DNA of 64,000 nt, taken from assembly GCA_028571685.1 (NCBI GenBank), contig CM053154.1, positions 10,820,001 through 10,884,000 of the forward strand, read 5' to 3'. The DNA comes from Heterohyrax brucei (lineage: Eukaryota; Chordata; Mammalia; Hyracoidea; Procaviidae). The notes below the pieces were generated by a model. The model had not been told where the DNA came from and did not search any database. It saw only the letters and a list, made by a program, of their open reading frames with translations. The first letter of the stretch is position 1. The number at the start of each line of letters is the position of its first letter. Made by a program: the position numbers and the translations under genes. Below, one piece after another: positions 23,228 to 33,409 of this stretch.

Positions 23228-23746
23228 TATTGTCACAGATTGAATTGTATCCTCCCCAAACATCTGCCAACTTGGCTAGGCTGTGATCTCCAGGATTGCG
23301 TGATTGTCACTACTTTGTCATCTGGCGCGATTTTCCTGTGTGTCGTCAACCCTAACTATGATGTTGCTGAGGCAGGATTAGACAGTTGTATTAATGCGGC
23401 AGGACTCAGTCTACAAGATCAGGTTCTGTTTGAGGTCAGTCTCTTGAAATATAAAAGACAGAAGTGAGCAGAGAAACACAGTGACTTCACATCATCAAGA
23501 CACGAGAGCAAGAATAGTGCTTCTTTCGGACTCAAGGTCCCTGTGCTGAGAAGCTCCTTAACCAAGGAAGATTGATGACAATGACCTTTCCCCAGAGCTG
23601 AGAGAGACAGAAAGCCTTCCCCTGGAGCTAACACCCTGAACTTGAACTTCTAGCCTCCTATACTGTGTGAAAATAAACTTCTCTTTTCTTAAAGCCAACC
23701 ACTTGTGGTATTTCTGTTACAGCAGCACTAGATGACTAAGACAGCT
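23228..23746 (+). repeat. Unnamed ~510-bp interspersed repeat, copy 2
   Basis: Second copy of the 22189-22694 repeat in the same orientation. It keeps 'cagattgaattgtatcctcc', 'cttcacatcatcaagacac', 'cagaaagccttcccctggag', an AATAAA at about 23672, and 'agatgactaagacag' at the end. Confidence 0.7.
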
Positions 23747-23928
23747 ACTAACTAAAGGCCTGGGGATCTGAACCCATTCTGAAGTACCTTGAAAGAAAGG
23801 CTTGGTGATCTGCTCCTGAATGATCATAGCCATGAAAACCCTATGAAACACAATTCTACTCTGCTACACATAGGGTCACCTCGAGTCAGAGTCCACCGGA
23901 CAGCAACTGGCTTGCCTTTTATGGTACA
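23747..23928 (+). mobile_element. AfroSINE, older subfamily
   Basis: 'ctactaactaaaggcctggg', 'gaaaggcttggtgatctgct', 'catagccatgaaaaccctat' and 'cagagtccaccggacagcaa'. Confidence 0.75.
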
Positions 23929-24746
23929 TTAAAGATGGCTGCAATTTCTTTACCATTTCTCCCATCAGAGGGTACACTCTTTGCCACTTGCCTTGCTCTG
24001 GGCCAGTCTCTGACTTGCTATGATGAATAGAGTGGATGGAAGTGATACCCTGTAATGTATCAGACTAGGCCTTAAAGGATTTGCAGCTCCTGCTTAGAAC
24101 CCAGCACCAGGCTGTGAGAAGCTCAAGCAGCATGCAGAAGCCAGGTGGAGGGGCACCGAGGTCCTCTTGGCAGCCCACCTGGATGCCCAGCTGATGGCTA
24201 GTGCCAGCTTGGCCTATGTGAGTGATGGACAGTCACGAGCTCAGCAGAGTCTGGAAGATGCTGACTGGGAAGGCAGTTCCCCAGAGGGTCTTGGCAGAAG
24301 GTCTGAAGCCCACCCACTTGGCAACTGGGGGGAGGAGTGCCTCAGTCCCCAGGGAGGGTTGGGCTACAACCGTATCTACTACAGCGATGTGTTTGTTTCT
24401 CCTCATGGTCCTGGCTATGCATGGGAGAGCCAGGTGGCATTCAAGGGAGTGTCTCTAACAGGCCTGGCTGCTTGCTGGTGTGGGGCACAGGGTGGCCTGT
24501 TCAGCCTGGGGTGTGTGTGAAGGCAGACGGGGCTGGAGTTGAAGGTTAGCACTGAAGGCGGCAAACCCTCCTTGGAGATCTCCTGAGGAGGCCGCAGACT
24601 GGGAGCTGTTTTCCTGTAAGTCTCCCTTGCCAGCGACTCCCTCCGCGCAGAGTGAGTACCAGGTCTCTGAGCGGCTGATGGAATGGTTGGTTTTGCATCT
24701 TGGTGGCACAGTGTCAACGAATAGTCATAATGACCTGAGGCCCAAC
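23929..24746. other. Repeat-poor intergenic sequence
   Basis: No recognised gene or transposon. Overlapping open frames on both strands show no protein features. Confidence 0.4.
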
Positions 24747-24756
24747 TCAGTGCTGT

Positions 24757-24919
24757 AAGGAGCCCTGGTGGTGTAGTGGTTAAGTGCTACGGCTGCTAAC
24801 CAAAAGGTCAGCAGTTTGAATCCACCAGACGCTCCTTGGAAACCCTGTGGGGCAGTTCTACTCTGTCTGTAGGGTCACTGTGAGTCAGAACTGACTCGAT
24901 GGCACTGCGTTTTAGGTTT
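24757..24919 (+). mobile_element. AfroSINE, intact copy with target-site duplication
   Basis: Full-length young-type copy beginning 'aaggagccctggtggtgtag'. Flanked by the 10-base direct repeat tcagtgctgt at 24747-24756 and 24920-24929, which fixes both ends. Confidence 0.95.
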
Positions 24920-24929
24920 TCAGTGCTGT

Positions 24930-25782
24930 GAGATGCTGACCTGTGACAGGAGCGCGGGCCTTGGTTTCTGCCTCTGGCCTGAGATGTAGAGCCAACAAGG
25001 GCGGGGTCTGGCCCCTGGACTCGGTCTCACCCACCCTGCTGCTGCTTCTCTTTTCTCCCTCCTTCTCCTCTTTCTTCATCTCTTCAACACAGAACCCTCA
25101 ACTGTCCGTTAAGTATGTGGGTTGGCTGCAGCCGCACAAGGCAGGATGCTCTTCCACCTAGGCGTTAGACCCAGCCTCTGTGGACCCTTCTGTCACCTCC
25201 TAGGTTGACCTTGGCCCAATCCCTGAGATTCCCTGGTTTTGGTTGCCTGTATCCTGGCCTCTGTGTCCCCTGGACCGGTAGCCCCTTGGAAGGCTTTCTC
25301 GCTCACCATTGGATGACTAACACCAAGGGCAGAGCCTAGCCCCAAGCTGACTCTCTGGTACCTTCTGTTGCACCAGTGGACGAACGGATAAATGAATGAA
25401 TGACTCACTCACCCCTGGGGCTGCTATGGGAAAGCTGGGCTGCCACACGCCACGGGAACAAAGGAACCTTCTTCCTTCTGATGATCACTCAGATCCAGCG
25501 AGGAAAGGATGAAACTCCAGTGGCTTCTTCTGCCCAGAAACTGAGAAGGGGGTGAAATCCAGGCCCAAATCTGCTCCTTCCTCCACACTTTTGCATGTCC
25601 CACGAGTGCTGGGAGGTAGGCAGACATCTGCTCCAGGTGCCTTAGAGGCATTCTCAGCTTAGAGGCCTTGCATCACCTCATCTGGCTTACCTGCCCTCAG
25701 GTGCTTCTGGCTGAGCGGAGGCTGGCTGCAGTGTACTGGCGGCCACCTCCTGGGTCACTTTCAGAGTCACTGTACGCTCTTA
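24930..25782. other. Repeat-poor intergenic sequence
   Basis: A MIR-tail-like 'gaacggataaatgaatgaat' lies near 25382. No gene recognised. Confidence 0.4.
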
Positions 25783-26023
25783 GGCCCTGAGTGGTACAAT
25801 TGGTTTGTACTCAGCTGCTAACCTCAAGATTGTGATTTGAATCCATATATTGGTACCAAGAAAGAAACGTCTGGTAACCTTTCTTTCCTGGCTTACAGCC
25901 AGCCAAACCCTATGGAGCAGATTGCAGCTAAGAAAACGCTATGGAGCAGTTCTATTCTGTACCACATGGGGTCGCCATAGGTAGGAATTGACTGGTTGGC
26001 ACCGGGTGTGCTCTTTTTGGTTT
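25783..26023 (+). mobile_element. AfroSINE, long older form
   Basis: 'ccctgagtggtacaattggt', 'ctcagctgctaacctcaaga', then 'gcttacagccagccaaaccc' followed by a partly duplicated 'gctaagaaaacgctatggag' block, then 'ggggtcgccataggtaggaa'. The middle block is present twice, making it longer than usual. Confidence 0.75.
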
Positions 26024-27464
26024 GCAAGCGCCTGCCTTGTACAGTGGGCCGGTTTCGGGTGGGCCGGGGGCTGTAAGAGAAAGGGCTGCTGCTCCTCCTC
26101 TCCGTCCCCCATTCCCTAGCAGGGTGTGTTTCCTCCAACGGAATTTTTACACCCAGCCCCCCAAGAGGGGGCCCATAAACCAGGTTTATTAACCAGCTGA
26201 AAGGTGGGAGCACGGGACCCTGGCTTGGGACGCTCAGAAGAGTCAAACAATACCGCATTTGTTTATTTTCTTAAAGTTTCTGAGCGAATGTATATTTCTG
26301 CATGTTTAGAGATTGGCAGCCCTGGAAAATGAAGTTTATTTATCTACCAGACACCCATCACATCAACAGCTGTGGACGGCTTTCCCTCCACAGGCCGCCA
26401 GGCCCTCAGCTCCACCCCGGGGGGACGGCCGACTCCACAGCTGAAGCGGGTCCCTCTGCTCACAGGGTCCATACCGAGCTGGCTTTGGGGTGGGGCTTGT
26501 GGGAGAAGGGATGACCTGTCCCAGAAGACAGGCTGGGCAGAGGCCACACTGCACTCCAGGCGGCGTGGCTTCCTGGGTCCTCCAGGTTGGTCTCAAGTCA
26601 CTTCTGACCCTTCATGCATGTACTCCTTCAACAAACCCTGGTTGATCTTTGCCAGGCCATGTGCCAGACAGCAGCGATGCAAAGAAGAGTTGCCCAGCCC
26701 CTGGGAGACGGTTACCATGAAGGTGAGATGGTCCAGGGGCAGTGTACTCTCTGGGGCCTTCTTTATATATCCCGCCCGTAATGAGCTCGCCTGTCTCTTC
26801 CGTTCCCTCGACAGCGACAGCTGTCCCTTCTCCTCCCAGCCCTGTGGCCATCTGTGCAGCGGGGAGGGAGGAGTGAGCTTAAGGACGTTTCCGGAAATGA
26901 GAAGAGGTCAGGATGCTAAAGTGTTTGGAAGTCATCCTAGAGAAGGATGGCCCAGGCCTTCATTCCCCACAGGCTCCGCGTGTCGCTGGCGACCGCTTTG
27001 CACGCATATGTGCGCTAATTTATTAAACGCAGAGGTAGTAAAAAGCAGAGTGAGATTCCGGAGCTGCTGATGGGAATGATTGTACTTTCCCTCCTTGCAT
27101 CTTAAGGCAGGTCCACATAACAATAATAAATGTACGAGGGCGGTCATCAGCCAGGACCTGGAGCCTTGCATGCAATGTAAGACCCTGAAAGAATTACAGT
27201 CCCTCAAGGTTAGCTGCGCAGGAACATTCGGATGTTGTTGTGTTTCTTTCTAGGAAGAGTGGTGCTGGGTTACAAGACGGATGGTGATTGGAACAGTCTG
27301 GGCAGGGTGGGGGCAATGTCGTGTCTGAAAATGACTCTCCTGGATCTTCCAGCTGTGGAGTCGGCCCCTGGGTCTAGCTTCCCTGGTAGAGTGGCGTGTC
27401 CTCTCTGCACGTCCCACAGAAGGCTCTCCTCTGGTCTGCTGAGTGACAGGGCTCCATGGATAAC
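26024..27464. other. Repeat-free intergenic sequence, candidate conserved non-coding DNA
   Basis: No transposon recognised across 1.4 kb. Two AT-rich islets (26245-26350 and 26990-27150) carry homeobox-like motifs, including 'gcgctaatttattaaacgc' near 27013. A 232-codon open frame at 26372-27070 lacks splice or protein features and is not called. Confidence 0.4.
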
Positions 27465-27548
27465 TCAGCCTCTCCAGTGGAACAAACAGTTAAGCACTAG
27501 GCTACTACCCAAGAGGCTAGAGGTTCAAATCCACCCAGATTTTCCCAT
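27465..27548 (+). mobile_element. AfroSINE head fragment
   Basis: 'ccagtggaacaaacagttaa' and 'ctagaggttcaaatccaccc' represent only the tRNA-like head. Confidence 0.55.
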
Positions 27549-27699
27549 TTGCTTCTCACGGTTAGACATGGCTCAGAATATTGTTGCTTAGAGTTTTTAA
27601 CTCCAAATATTTTAGTTTGAACCATTTGAGGAAACTGGAAAACAAACACAAAAGCTTTAACAACTCTTAGGGAATTGCAGATGTGAGCCCTGTCACTGG

Positions 27700-27900
27700 C
27701 TGCTTGCTGGGCTCGCTGTTAAGAGCCTTTGAGTCACTTCTGGCTCACAGCTACTCGATGTGTGGACAACAGAAGGAAATACCGCCTGGTTCTCTGCCAC
27801 CCTCGCAGTCATTCTGTGGTTGAGCCCAACGGTCATCTGTCTCACTGAGGGTCTTTCTCTCTCCTGCTGACCCTTTGCTTTGCCAGGTATGTTGTCCTCC
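27700..27900 (-). mobile_element. RTE-type LINE 3' end fragment
   Basis: Parallels 38860-39055: 'gagtcacttctggctcacag', 'ctgcctggttctctgcca' against the same blocks there, and 'tgttgtcctcctccagggc'. No coding sequence left. Confidence 0.6.
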
Positions 27901-27904
27901 TCCA

Positions 27905-28103
27905 GGGCGGTACAAACAGCGAAGGTGTTTGACAGCTAACTAAAAGATTAGAGGGTCCATTTCACAAAGAGACACCTTAGAAGAAAAGCTTGGTGACCCA
28001 CTTCTAAAACATGACAGGCTTTGACAACTCTGTGGAGCGAAGTTCTACTCTGATACGATGAAGTCAGTGCATCTGAGCTGACTCCATAGCAATAGCTTAC
28101 TGG
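27905..28103 (+). mobile_element. AfroSINE, older subfamily
   Basis: 'gacagctaactaaaagatta', 'gaagaaaagcttggtgaccc', 'acaactctgtggagcgaagt' and 'gactccatagcaatagctt'. Confidence 0.7.
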
Positions 28104-28419
28104 TCAACCTGCCAATGGGCAGAGCATTGCACGATGTGAGTGTGGGTGAGCTGTGGACTTGCGAGCCCAGGGAGAGGCACCTAGCCTGCGCTGGGGCTGG
28201 AGGTGACAGTGAGCACTTGGAGGAAGGAAGGACAATTTCTCTGGCTCTCCACTCATTCATCTGCTGACCCAGTTGATGCCCGCAATGTCCCAGAGACTAC
28301 ATGAGACTCTACTGGTGCCTGCCAACTGCTACTCTTATTAAGTGCCAGCCGAGAGCACTGTGCAAAGTGCTTTTCTAGCACCACCTCGTTTTAATCCATG
28401 ACATCATCACCCTACCTGT

Positions 28420-28605
28420 GGTGGGCAGAACCATGTCCCCCAAGATGTTCAGGCCCTAACCCCCAGAACCACAGGCTAGCTTGGATTGTCCAGGTGAACT
28501 GAATCGAATCATCAGTGCACAGAAAAGAGAGAACTGTCTGTGTCTGCTGGCAGAGGGAGAAGACAGAGACGGAAGCAGGATAAGGACTCTGTGTGGCGTT
28601 GGTGG
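28420..28605 (+). repeat. Old mammal-wide repeat, class not assigned
   Basis: 'ggcagaaccatgtcccccaa', 'aggccctaacccccagaacc' and 'ggattgtccaggtgaactga' match the start of a common old mammalian repeat. 28104-28419 holds a MIR-like trace and nothing else. Confidence 0.4.
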
Positions 28606-28684
28606 CTTTGAGGATGAAGAAAAGTTCACTGGGCATGGGGCTCATTGGTGACAGGCTGTCTGCCTGCATCTTGAATGATGTCAT

Positions 28685-28815
28685 GGTCAGTGGCTGTGGA
28701 GCTGGCTCTGATTCATGGTGGCCTTCTGTAGAGCTGAACGAATCATGGCCCCCGTGTCATCCTGACAGTTGTTGGATGTGGCTGTTGCGTCCATCCACCT
28801 CACTGGGGGATCCTT
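28685..28815 (-). mobile_element. RTE/AfroSINE 3'-tail fragment
   Basis: 'ggctctgattcatggtggcc' and the adjoining stretch resemble the shared RTE/AfroSINE tail in reverse. Diverged. Confidence 0.45.
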
Positions 28816-29597
28816 AGTTTGGGCTGACCCTCTACTCTCTCATTTTTGTATACAAGTTTCCACTTTACACCTCAGATCCATATAGGATGTCAAAAGCTAG
28901 GAAGGAACAAGGGACCCCAGTGGCCAAGGTGGCTACTGACACAGCCTTGTGGCCAATCCCTCCTGGATCTCCCATTGACTCTGGGTAGGAAGGCAGGAAC
29001 CAGGAAGGCTGATGGTACACCACTCTTTGGTGGCCTAGATGATAACATGGATGGTGGATGGGTCTCCTTCCAAAAGCAGGCACCAAGGACCAGCAGCTGG
29101 TGCTGGGTCTGCTGTGGTGACAGCTTTGTCTGGTACCCAATGAAGACTGTCCATTGTGGCAAGGCTCTGCCTAGGGGACTGAGCATAGCCAGACATTGCA
29201 CTTCCATGCTTTCTGACCAAACATTACATCACTCCCGACTGTGCAGACTCCGTGCCACGGCTGTGACCTCGTTCAGGAGAAAACACTGCTGTGCCACAGA
29301 TTATTATAATTAACACCAAATATTCAGATAGCTTCGTTAATACATAAATCAGTCACTTGGACATAGACCCAAGTCACACAAAGAGTGGCCCTGGAAATTG
29401 ACCCTGGGGAAAGCATTCGAGTTCCCTGGTAGGGCCACCCAACAGTAAAGGGCTTTTTTGGTGTACGTCCAGGATGAAAGGAGAGAGCAGTTCCCAGTGA
29501 TGGCTGGCAGGGACACCTGCCTCCCTCCACTTGCTCCTACCAGCCACACTGTATGAGTGATTTCTACTCATCTATAGTTGCCAGAGAAAATTCAGGA
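28816..29597. other. Repeat-poor intergenic sequence
   Basis: No gene or transposon recognised. Confidence 0.4.
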
Positions 29598-29759
29598 CCA
29601 AACCAAACCCATTGTCATAAAGTTGATTCTGACTCATAGCAACCCTGCAGGACAAAGCAGAACAGCCCTGTGGGGTTTCCAAGGAGCAGCTGATGGACCG
29701 GAACTGCTGACCTTTTGGTTAGCAGCCAAGCTGTCAACCGCTGTACCACCAGGACTGCT
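29598..29759 (-). mobile_element. AfroSINE
   Basis: 'accaaaccaaacccattgtc', 'tctgactcatagcaaccctg', 'gtggggtttccaaggagcag', 'accttttggttagcagccaa' and 'gtaccaccaggactgct'. Complete, and it splits the old repeat at 29760-30010. Confidence 0.9.
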
Positions 29760-30010
29760 TACATGGGACCACCAATTAAATGTGAATTTCAGATAAACAC
29801 GTAATCATTTTTTAAACGGAAGTATGGCCTATACAATATTTGTTCATCCAGTATTTGGAGCATGCTTTTCTGTTGTTGCTAGTTGCTGAGGAGTTGGTTT
29901 TGACTCACGATGATCCCAGGTGACTAAAAAAATGACTCATCATTTTTCTGAGATTGAAACTTGACCAGGTTCCTGTATTATTATCATTGTAAATCTGGCA
30001 ACCCTGGCCC
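29760..30010. repeat. Old mammal-wide repeat plus short RTE-tail piece
   Basis: 'gtgaatttcagataaacacg' and, after a short reversed RTE/SINE tail (29873-29922, 'ggttttgactcacgatgatc'), 'taaatctggcaaccctggcc' resemble the two sides of a hairpin-forming old mammalian repeat. Class not assigned. Confidence 0.4.
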
Positions 30011-30599
30011 AGTGCTACTGTGAAGACACGGTCCAAAACCTGGCCAAGGGTTCGCGTCTTGTTTGGAGGGATGAGGCTATCAGATGTCTTCATTCCTGTC
30101 TTGAAATACATGATGATTTTTATGAAGAAAACAAGTAGGCTCTTTGCTAGTCTGCAGAGGACTGGACCAAAGAAAATTTAAAGTGAACAATGCCCAGCTG
30201 GATAAAAGGAAGAATGTGCTTGCCATCGAAATGAGATAATGCTGGAATGATGTTGACAGGACTTTCAGTAGCAGGCAGATGGGCGCTTTGTCCCCAACAG
30301 CTTAGGCTGCTACTGGAATCAAGTCTACTAGAGGCGAAACCCTAAAGATGATTATATCCAATATTCACAGCCTGCAAATGAGAGGCAGAGGCTCAGAAAA
30401 GTCCAACAATTTGCCTAAGGTCACACAGCAAAGGGAAGTCATAAGAAACGAAGTCAGGGTTAGGACAAGGCAACAAAGGAGAGCTGACCACCGACAGTCT
30501 GCAAACAATCACAGCACCTAACAGGTGGTGGTTGTCCACCAGGAGCCCGGCACTCTATTCGAAGCATCCCATTCAATCTGCACAAAGATCTTGTCAAGC
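30011..30599. other. Intergenic sequence with a reversed MIR core
   Basis: A MIR core in reverse at 30365-30460 ('aatttgcctaaggtcacaca'). The rest has no recognised feature. Confidence 0.45.
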
Positions 30600-30792
30600 A
30601 GGAGTCCTTGGGTGGTGTAAACAGTGATGCATATGGCTGCTATGTGAAGGGCTGGAGCTTGAGTCTACCCAGAGGTGCCTCAGAAGAAAGTCCTGGTGAT
30701 CTGCTCCTGAAAAGTTAGCTATTGAGACTCCATGGGGCACAGTTTTACTCTGATTCACACCACAGTCAGCATCCACTGGACCGTAACCGGTG
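30600..30792 (+). mobile_element. AfroSINE, older subfamily
   Basis: 'caggagtccttgggtggtgt', 'cctcagaagaaagtcctggt' and 'gcatccactggaccgtaacc'. Confidence 0.75.
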
Positions 30793-31534
30793 GGTGAATC
30801 AGCGATGATTCTGTCACTGTACAGATAAAGATGTGCAGGAGGTGGCAGAAGGAACGCCCACTGCAGGTAGCTGGACTTCTGGTCTGATGCTCCGTCCCTA
30901 CGGGGGTAGGACAGTTGAGGTTACAACTTACAGACCCACAGACCCACTCTTAAGCAGTATCTTTGAAAAAAGAGTCAACATCTAAAAGTTGGGCCCAGCG
31001 TCACACTCTGGATGGCCAACTTCTCTAGAAAGCCCAGAAGAACTGGTCCCACCCACTGGCCAATGGTCCAGCCATCATGTGACACTGATGTCTGACCTGG
31101 ACCTGACCCGGGCCTCATTACTTTCTCACTCATTCTCATGCCCTCCCACTCAGAGAATCATGGCGAAACAAGGAAAGGACATAGGCTCCAAGGTCAAGTC
31201 CAAGGTTAGGCCTCCTCCCTCTGGGCCATGCAATCAATGGGCACCTCTCAGTGTCTCCATTTCTCCGTCTGTAAGAGTTTGTAAGACAGGGACCATAGTG
31301 GTCTCTCCCTCCCAGAGCCTTGTGACTTAAATGTGGTCAGCTGTGATCAGAGCTGCCTGGAACAGAGTAAACAGTAAGTCTCAGCCAACAGGGCAGTTTC
31401 CATGGTCCCTGCAAACACAGTGCTGTCAAGGCTCCTGAGTGACATGCTGGCCATGGAGTCCCCTCTGGGCTTTCTGACTAGCAGAGAAGAGAGGCCCTAA
31501 GACACTGCTGACCAACAGACCTGAAGGTTCCTAC
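30793..31534. other. Repeat-poor intergenic sequence
   Basis: A weak MIR-like piece near 31235-31330. No gene recognised. Confidence 0.4.
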
Positions 31535-31746
31535 CCAAGTTGTTGCGAGTTGCTTTACAGTTGTTTCTGACCTACGGCCACCCCATGTGTGTAGAGTAGA
31601 GCTGCACCTGATAGGGTTTTCAGGGCTATGACCTTTCAGAAGCAGATCACCAGGTCTTTCTTCCAAGGCACCTCTGAATGGGTTCAGCTACCTACCTTCT
31701 GGCCAGCAGCTGAGCACTTAACTGTTTGCACCACCCAGGGACTTCC
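31535..31746 (-). mobile_element. AfroSINE, older subfamily
   Basis: 'tgtttctgacctacggccac', 'agatcaccaggtctttcttc', 'gcacttaactgtttgcacca' and 'cccagggacttcc'. Confidence 0.85.
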
Positions 31747-31749
31747 TGA

Positions 31750-32090
31750 CCACTTACCGTGGGGTTGACTCATAGGAATCGCATGTGTTTCAGAGTAGAC
31801 CTGCTCCATAGGACTTCCATGGCTGTGTCCTTTTGGAGGAAGTCCTGGTGTCATAGCAGATAAGGGCTATGGCTGCTAACCAAAAGATAGGCAGTTTGAA
31901 TCCCCAGGTGCTCCTTGGAAACCCTATGGAGCAGTTCTACTCTGTCCTATAAGGTCACTATGAGTCGGAATTGACTCCATGGCAGCAAGTTGGGTTTGTA
32001 ATGCTAAGCCTTTCTTCTGACATGGCACGGGGTGCAAACCACCAGTCTTGGGGTTAGGAGTCCAGTGTTTGGGCCACCCAGGAAACTCCC
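31750..32090 (-). mobile_element. AfroSINE split by a younger AfroSINE
   Basis: Left part 31750-31842 ('ggttgactcataggaatcgc'), right part 31998-32090 ('gcctttcttctgacatggca', 'ccacccaggaaactcc'). The two parts join into one minus-oriented element once the plus-strand copy between them is removed. Confidence 0.8.
31843..31997 (+). mobile_element. AfroSINE nested in the previous copy
   Basis: 'ggaagtcctggtgtcatagc', 'ctccttggaaaccctatgga' and 'gctatg'-type tail 'ctatgagtcggaattgactc'. Better conserved than its host. Confidence 0.9.
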
Positions 32091-32379
32091 CACCACCTAC
32101 CCAGAGCTGACCGGCTTTGCAGGGAAGGAAGCAGGAATTTCCCAGAATGCAGGTGGCAGGGGCAGGAGGTGCAATTGGGTGCCATGGTGCCAGACGCCCA
32201 AACAGGGGAACTGAAAGTGGAATCTGGGTGAAGGGTGAGGGTGCAGCGGGGTGCTGTTCCCTGGCTTGTTCTGTGGCTTCTGGACAGAGATGCTGCTGCA
32301 AGCTCAAACAGCAGGCTGCAGTCGGGGCGAGGTGGCATCGTGGACAGAGAAGAATCTGAGAGAGTGTCACAGCAGGCCC
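32091..32379. other. Flank of upstream CpG island
   Basis: GC-rising sequence, no repeats or coding signal recognised. Confidence 0.4.
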
Positions 32380-32800
32380 AGGGGAGGCTGCCGTCCACTC
32401 AGAGACCCTGCAGCACCTGGAGACCAGAATCGCCCCTGCCCCAGGGGTCGGGGCAAGGCGCTCGGGCCCAGCTGTGCATCGGTAAGCACGTGGATTCCTG
32501 TGCAGACTTGCCCGCCACCGAGCACTCGTCCCTGCGCCGCCAGGCTTCCTGGCTCGGACTGGGGCGCGCACCTGGTCCGGGCCGGGCGCCTCTCACCCCG
32601 GCCGCGCGGTACCGGCCGGGCGCCGCGTCACGCCGCCACACGGGGGCGCTGGCGCCCGCCGCCCGCCGCCCGCCGCCCGGGGCGGAGCCGAGAACAAAGG
32701 AGCCCCAGGGACCGCCGCCCGTCACCTGAGCCACCTGCTTGCCCGGCGGCCGGCGGAGCGCAGGCAGTATCCGGTCCGCGAAGGGTTAACTTTTGCTCAG
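32380..32800. promoter_or_regulatory. Isolated CpG island 11 kb upstream of FGFR2
   Basis: CpG-dense, repeat-free block in otherwise CpG-poor DNA, with a (CGCCCGC)-type tract at about 32656-32682. It contains a SOX-like aacaaagg near 32693 and two E-boxes CACCTG at 32723-32728 and 32732-32737. A good splice-donor-like sequence (tcg|gtaagc, GT at 32482-32483) suggests it might start a plus-strand non-coding transcript. No open frame here looks like a real protein. It could be a distal or alternative promoter, an enhancer island or a lncRNA promoter. Confidence 0.6.
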
Positions 32801-33409
32801 CGCAGCTTTTCTAAACCTGTTAAAGAAATCGCGTCCCCCTCATGGCCTTTCTCCCCGGCCTGGGGACAAAATACAAGAGCCCTGGGACCCTAAAAGGCGT
32901 CCTGGGTCTGTGGTTTTATGATTCCTGCTGCTCTGTATTCTGCCTCCCCTTCCCTGAGTTTACCAGGATCCCGACAGCATCATTTTTCTCCCTTTTGGTT
33001 TATTAAAGTGAACTTCTTTTCACATTTGGACGGAGTAGACACACACCCTGGGGAAATACTTTAACAAACCAAATACAGAAATCAACAGCCTGGAGAGGGG
33101 AGGCATGTGAAAAGCGGGTCACGGAGAGGAAAAGTAAATTCCACTGAGCGCTGCAAAGTTCATCCAGCCCCCAAATGGGGCTTTTACTCTCCATTTCTAA
33201 AGAAATACACTTCACCTGTGCGTAAACCCCTATGCACATGGACTTCCTCATACTTTCCCAGGTGTCCTAATCAGGAAACTCCAAAAAAGACTGAGACACG
33301 ACCCCAATCAATCAACAGGTATCTAGTGAGGGCCTGTGACACATAAATGCAGCTCAATACACTGGCCACTGCTTGACAGGCTGTGTCTGTTTTGTTTTTG
33401 TTTTTTAAA
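32801..33409. other. Repeat-poor sequence right of the CpG island
   Basis: Moderately AT-rich, with no repeat recognised and no coding signal. Possibly conserved flank of the island. Confidence 0.35.

Noticed and set aside
24757..24830. tRNA-like sequence (A/B box) in AfroSINE heads, here and in about fifty other places
   Set aside because: These are the tRNA-derived parts of SINEs. They lack a complete cloverleaf and a proper acceptor stem, so none is called a tRNA gene.
26372..27070. 232-codon open frame, plus strand
   Set aside because: No recognisable domain, no flanking splice or polyadenylation context, and the residue order looks random.
31924..32571. 215-codon open frame, minus strand
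   Set aside because: Its C-terminal part is translated AfroSINE (SIPTHSDLIGQSRTAP) and the rest is CpG-island antisense; no protein family fits.
32235..32814. Overlapping 164- and 187-codon plus-strand frames in the upstream CpG island
   Set aside because: Two different frames are open over the same GC-rich DNA, which points to composition rather than coding.
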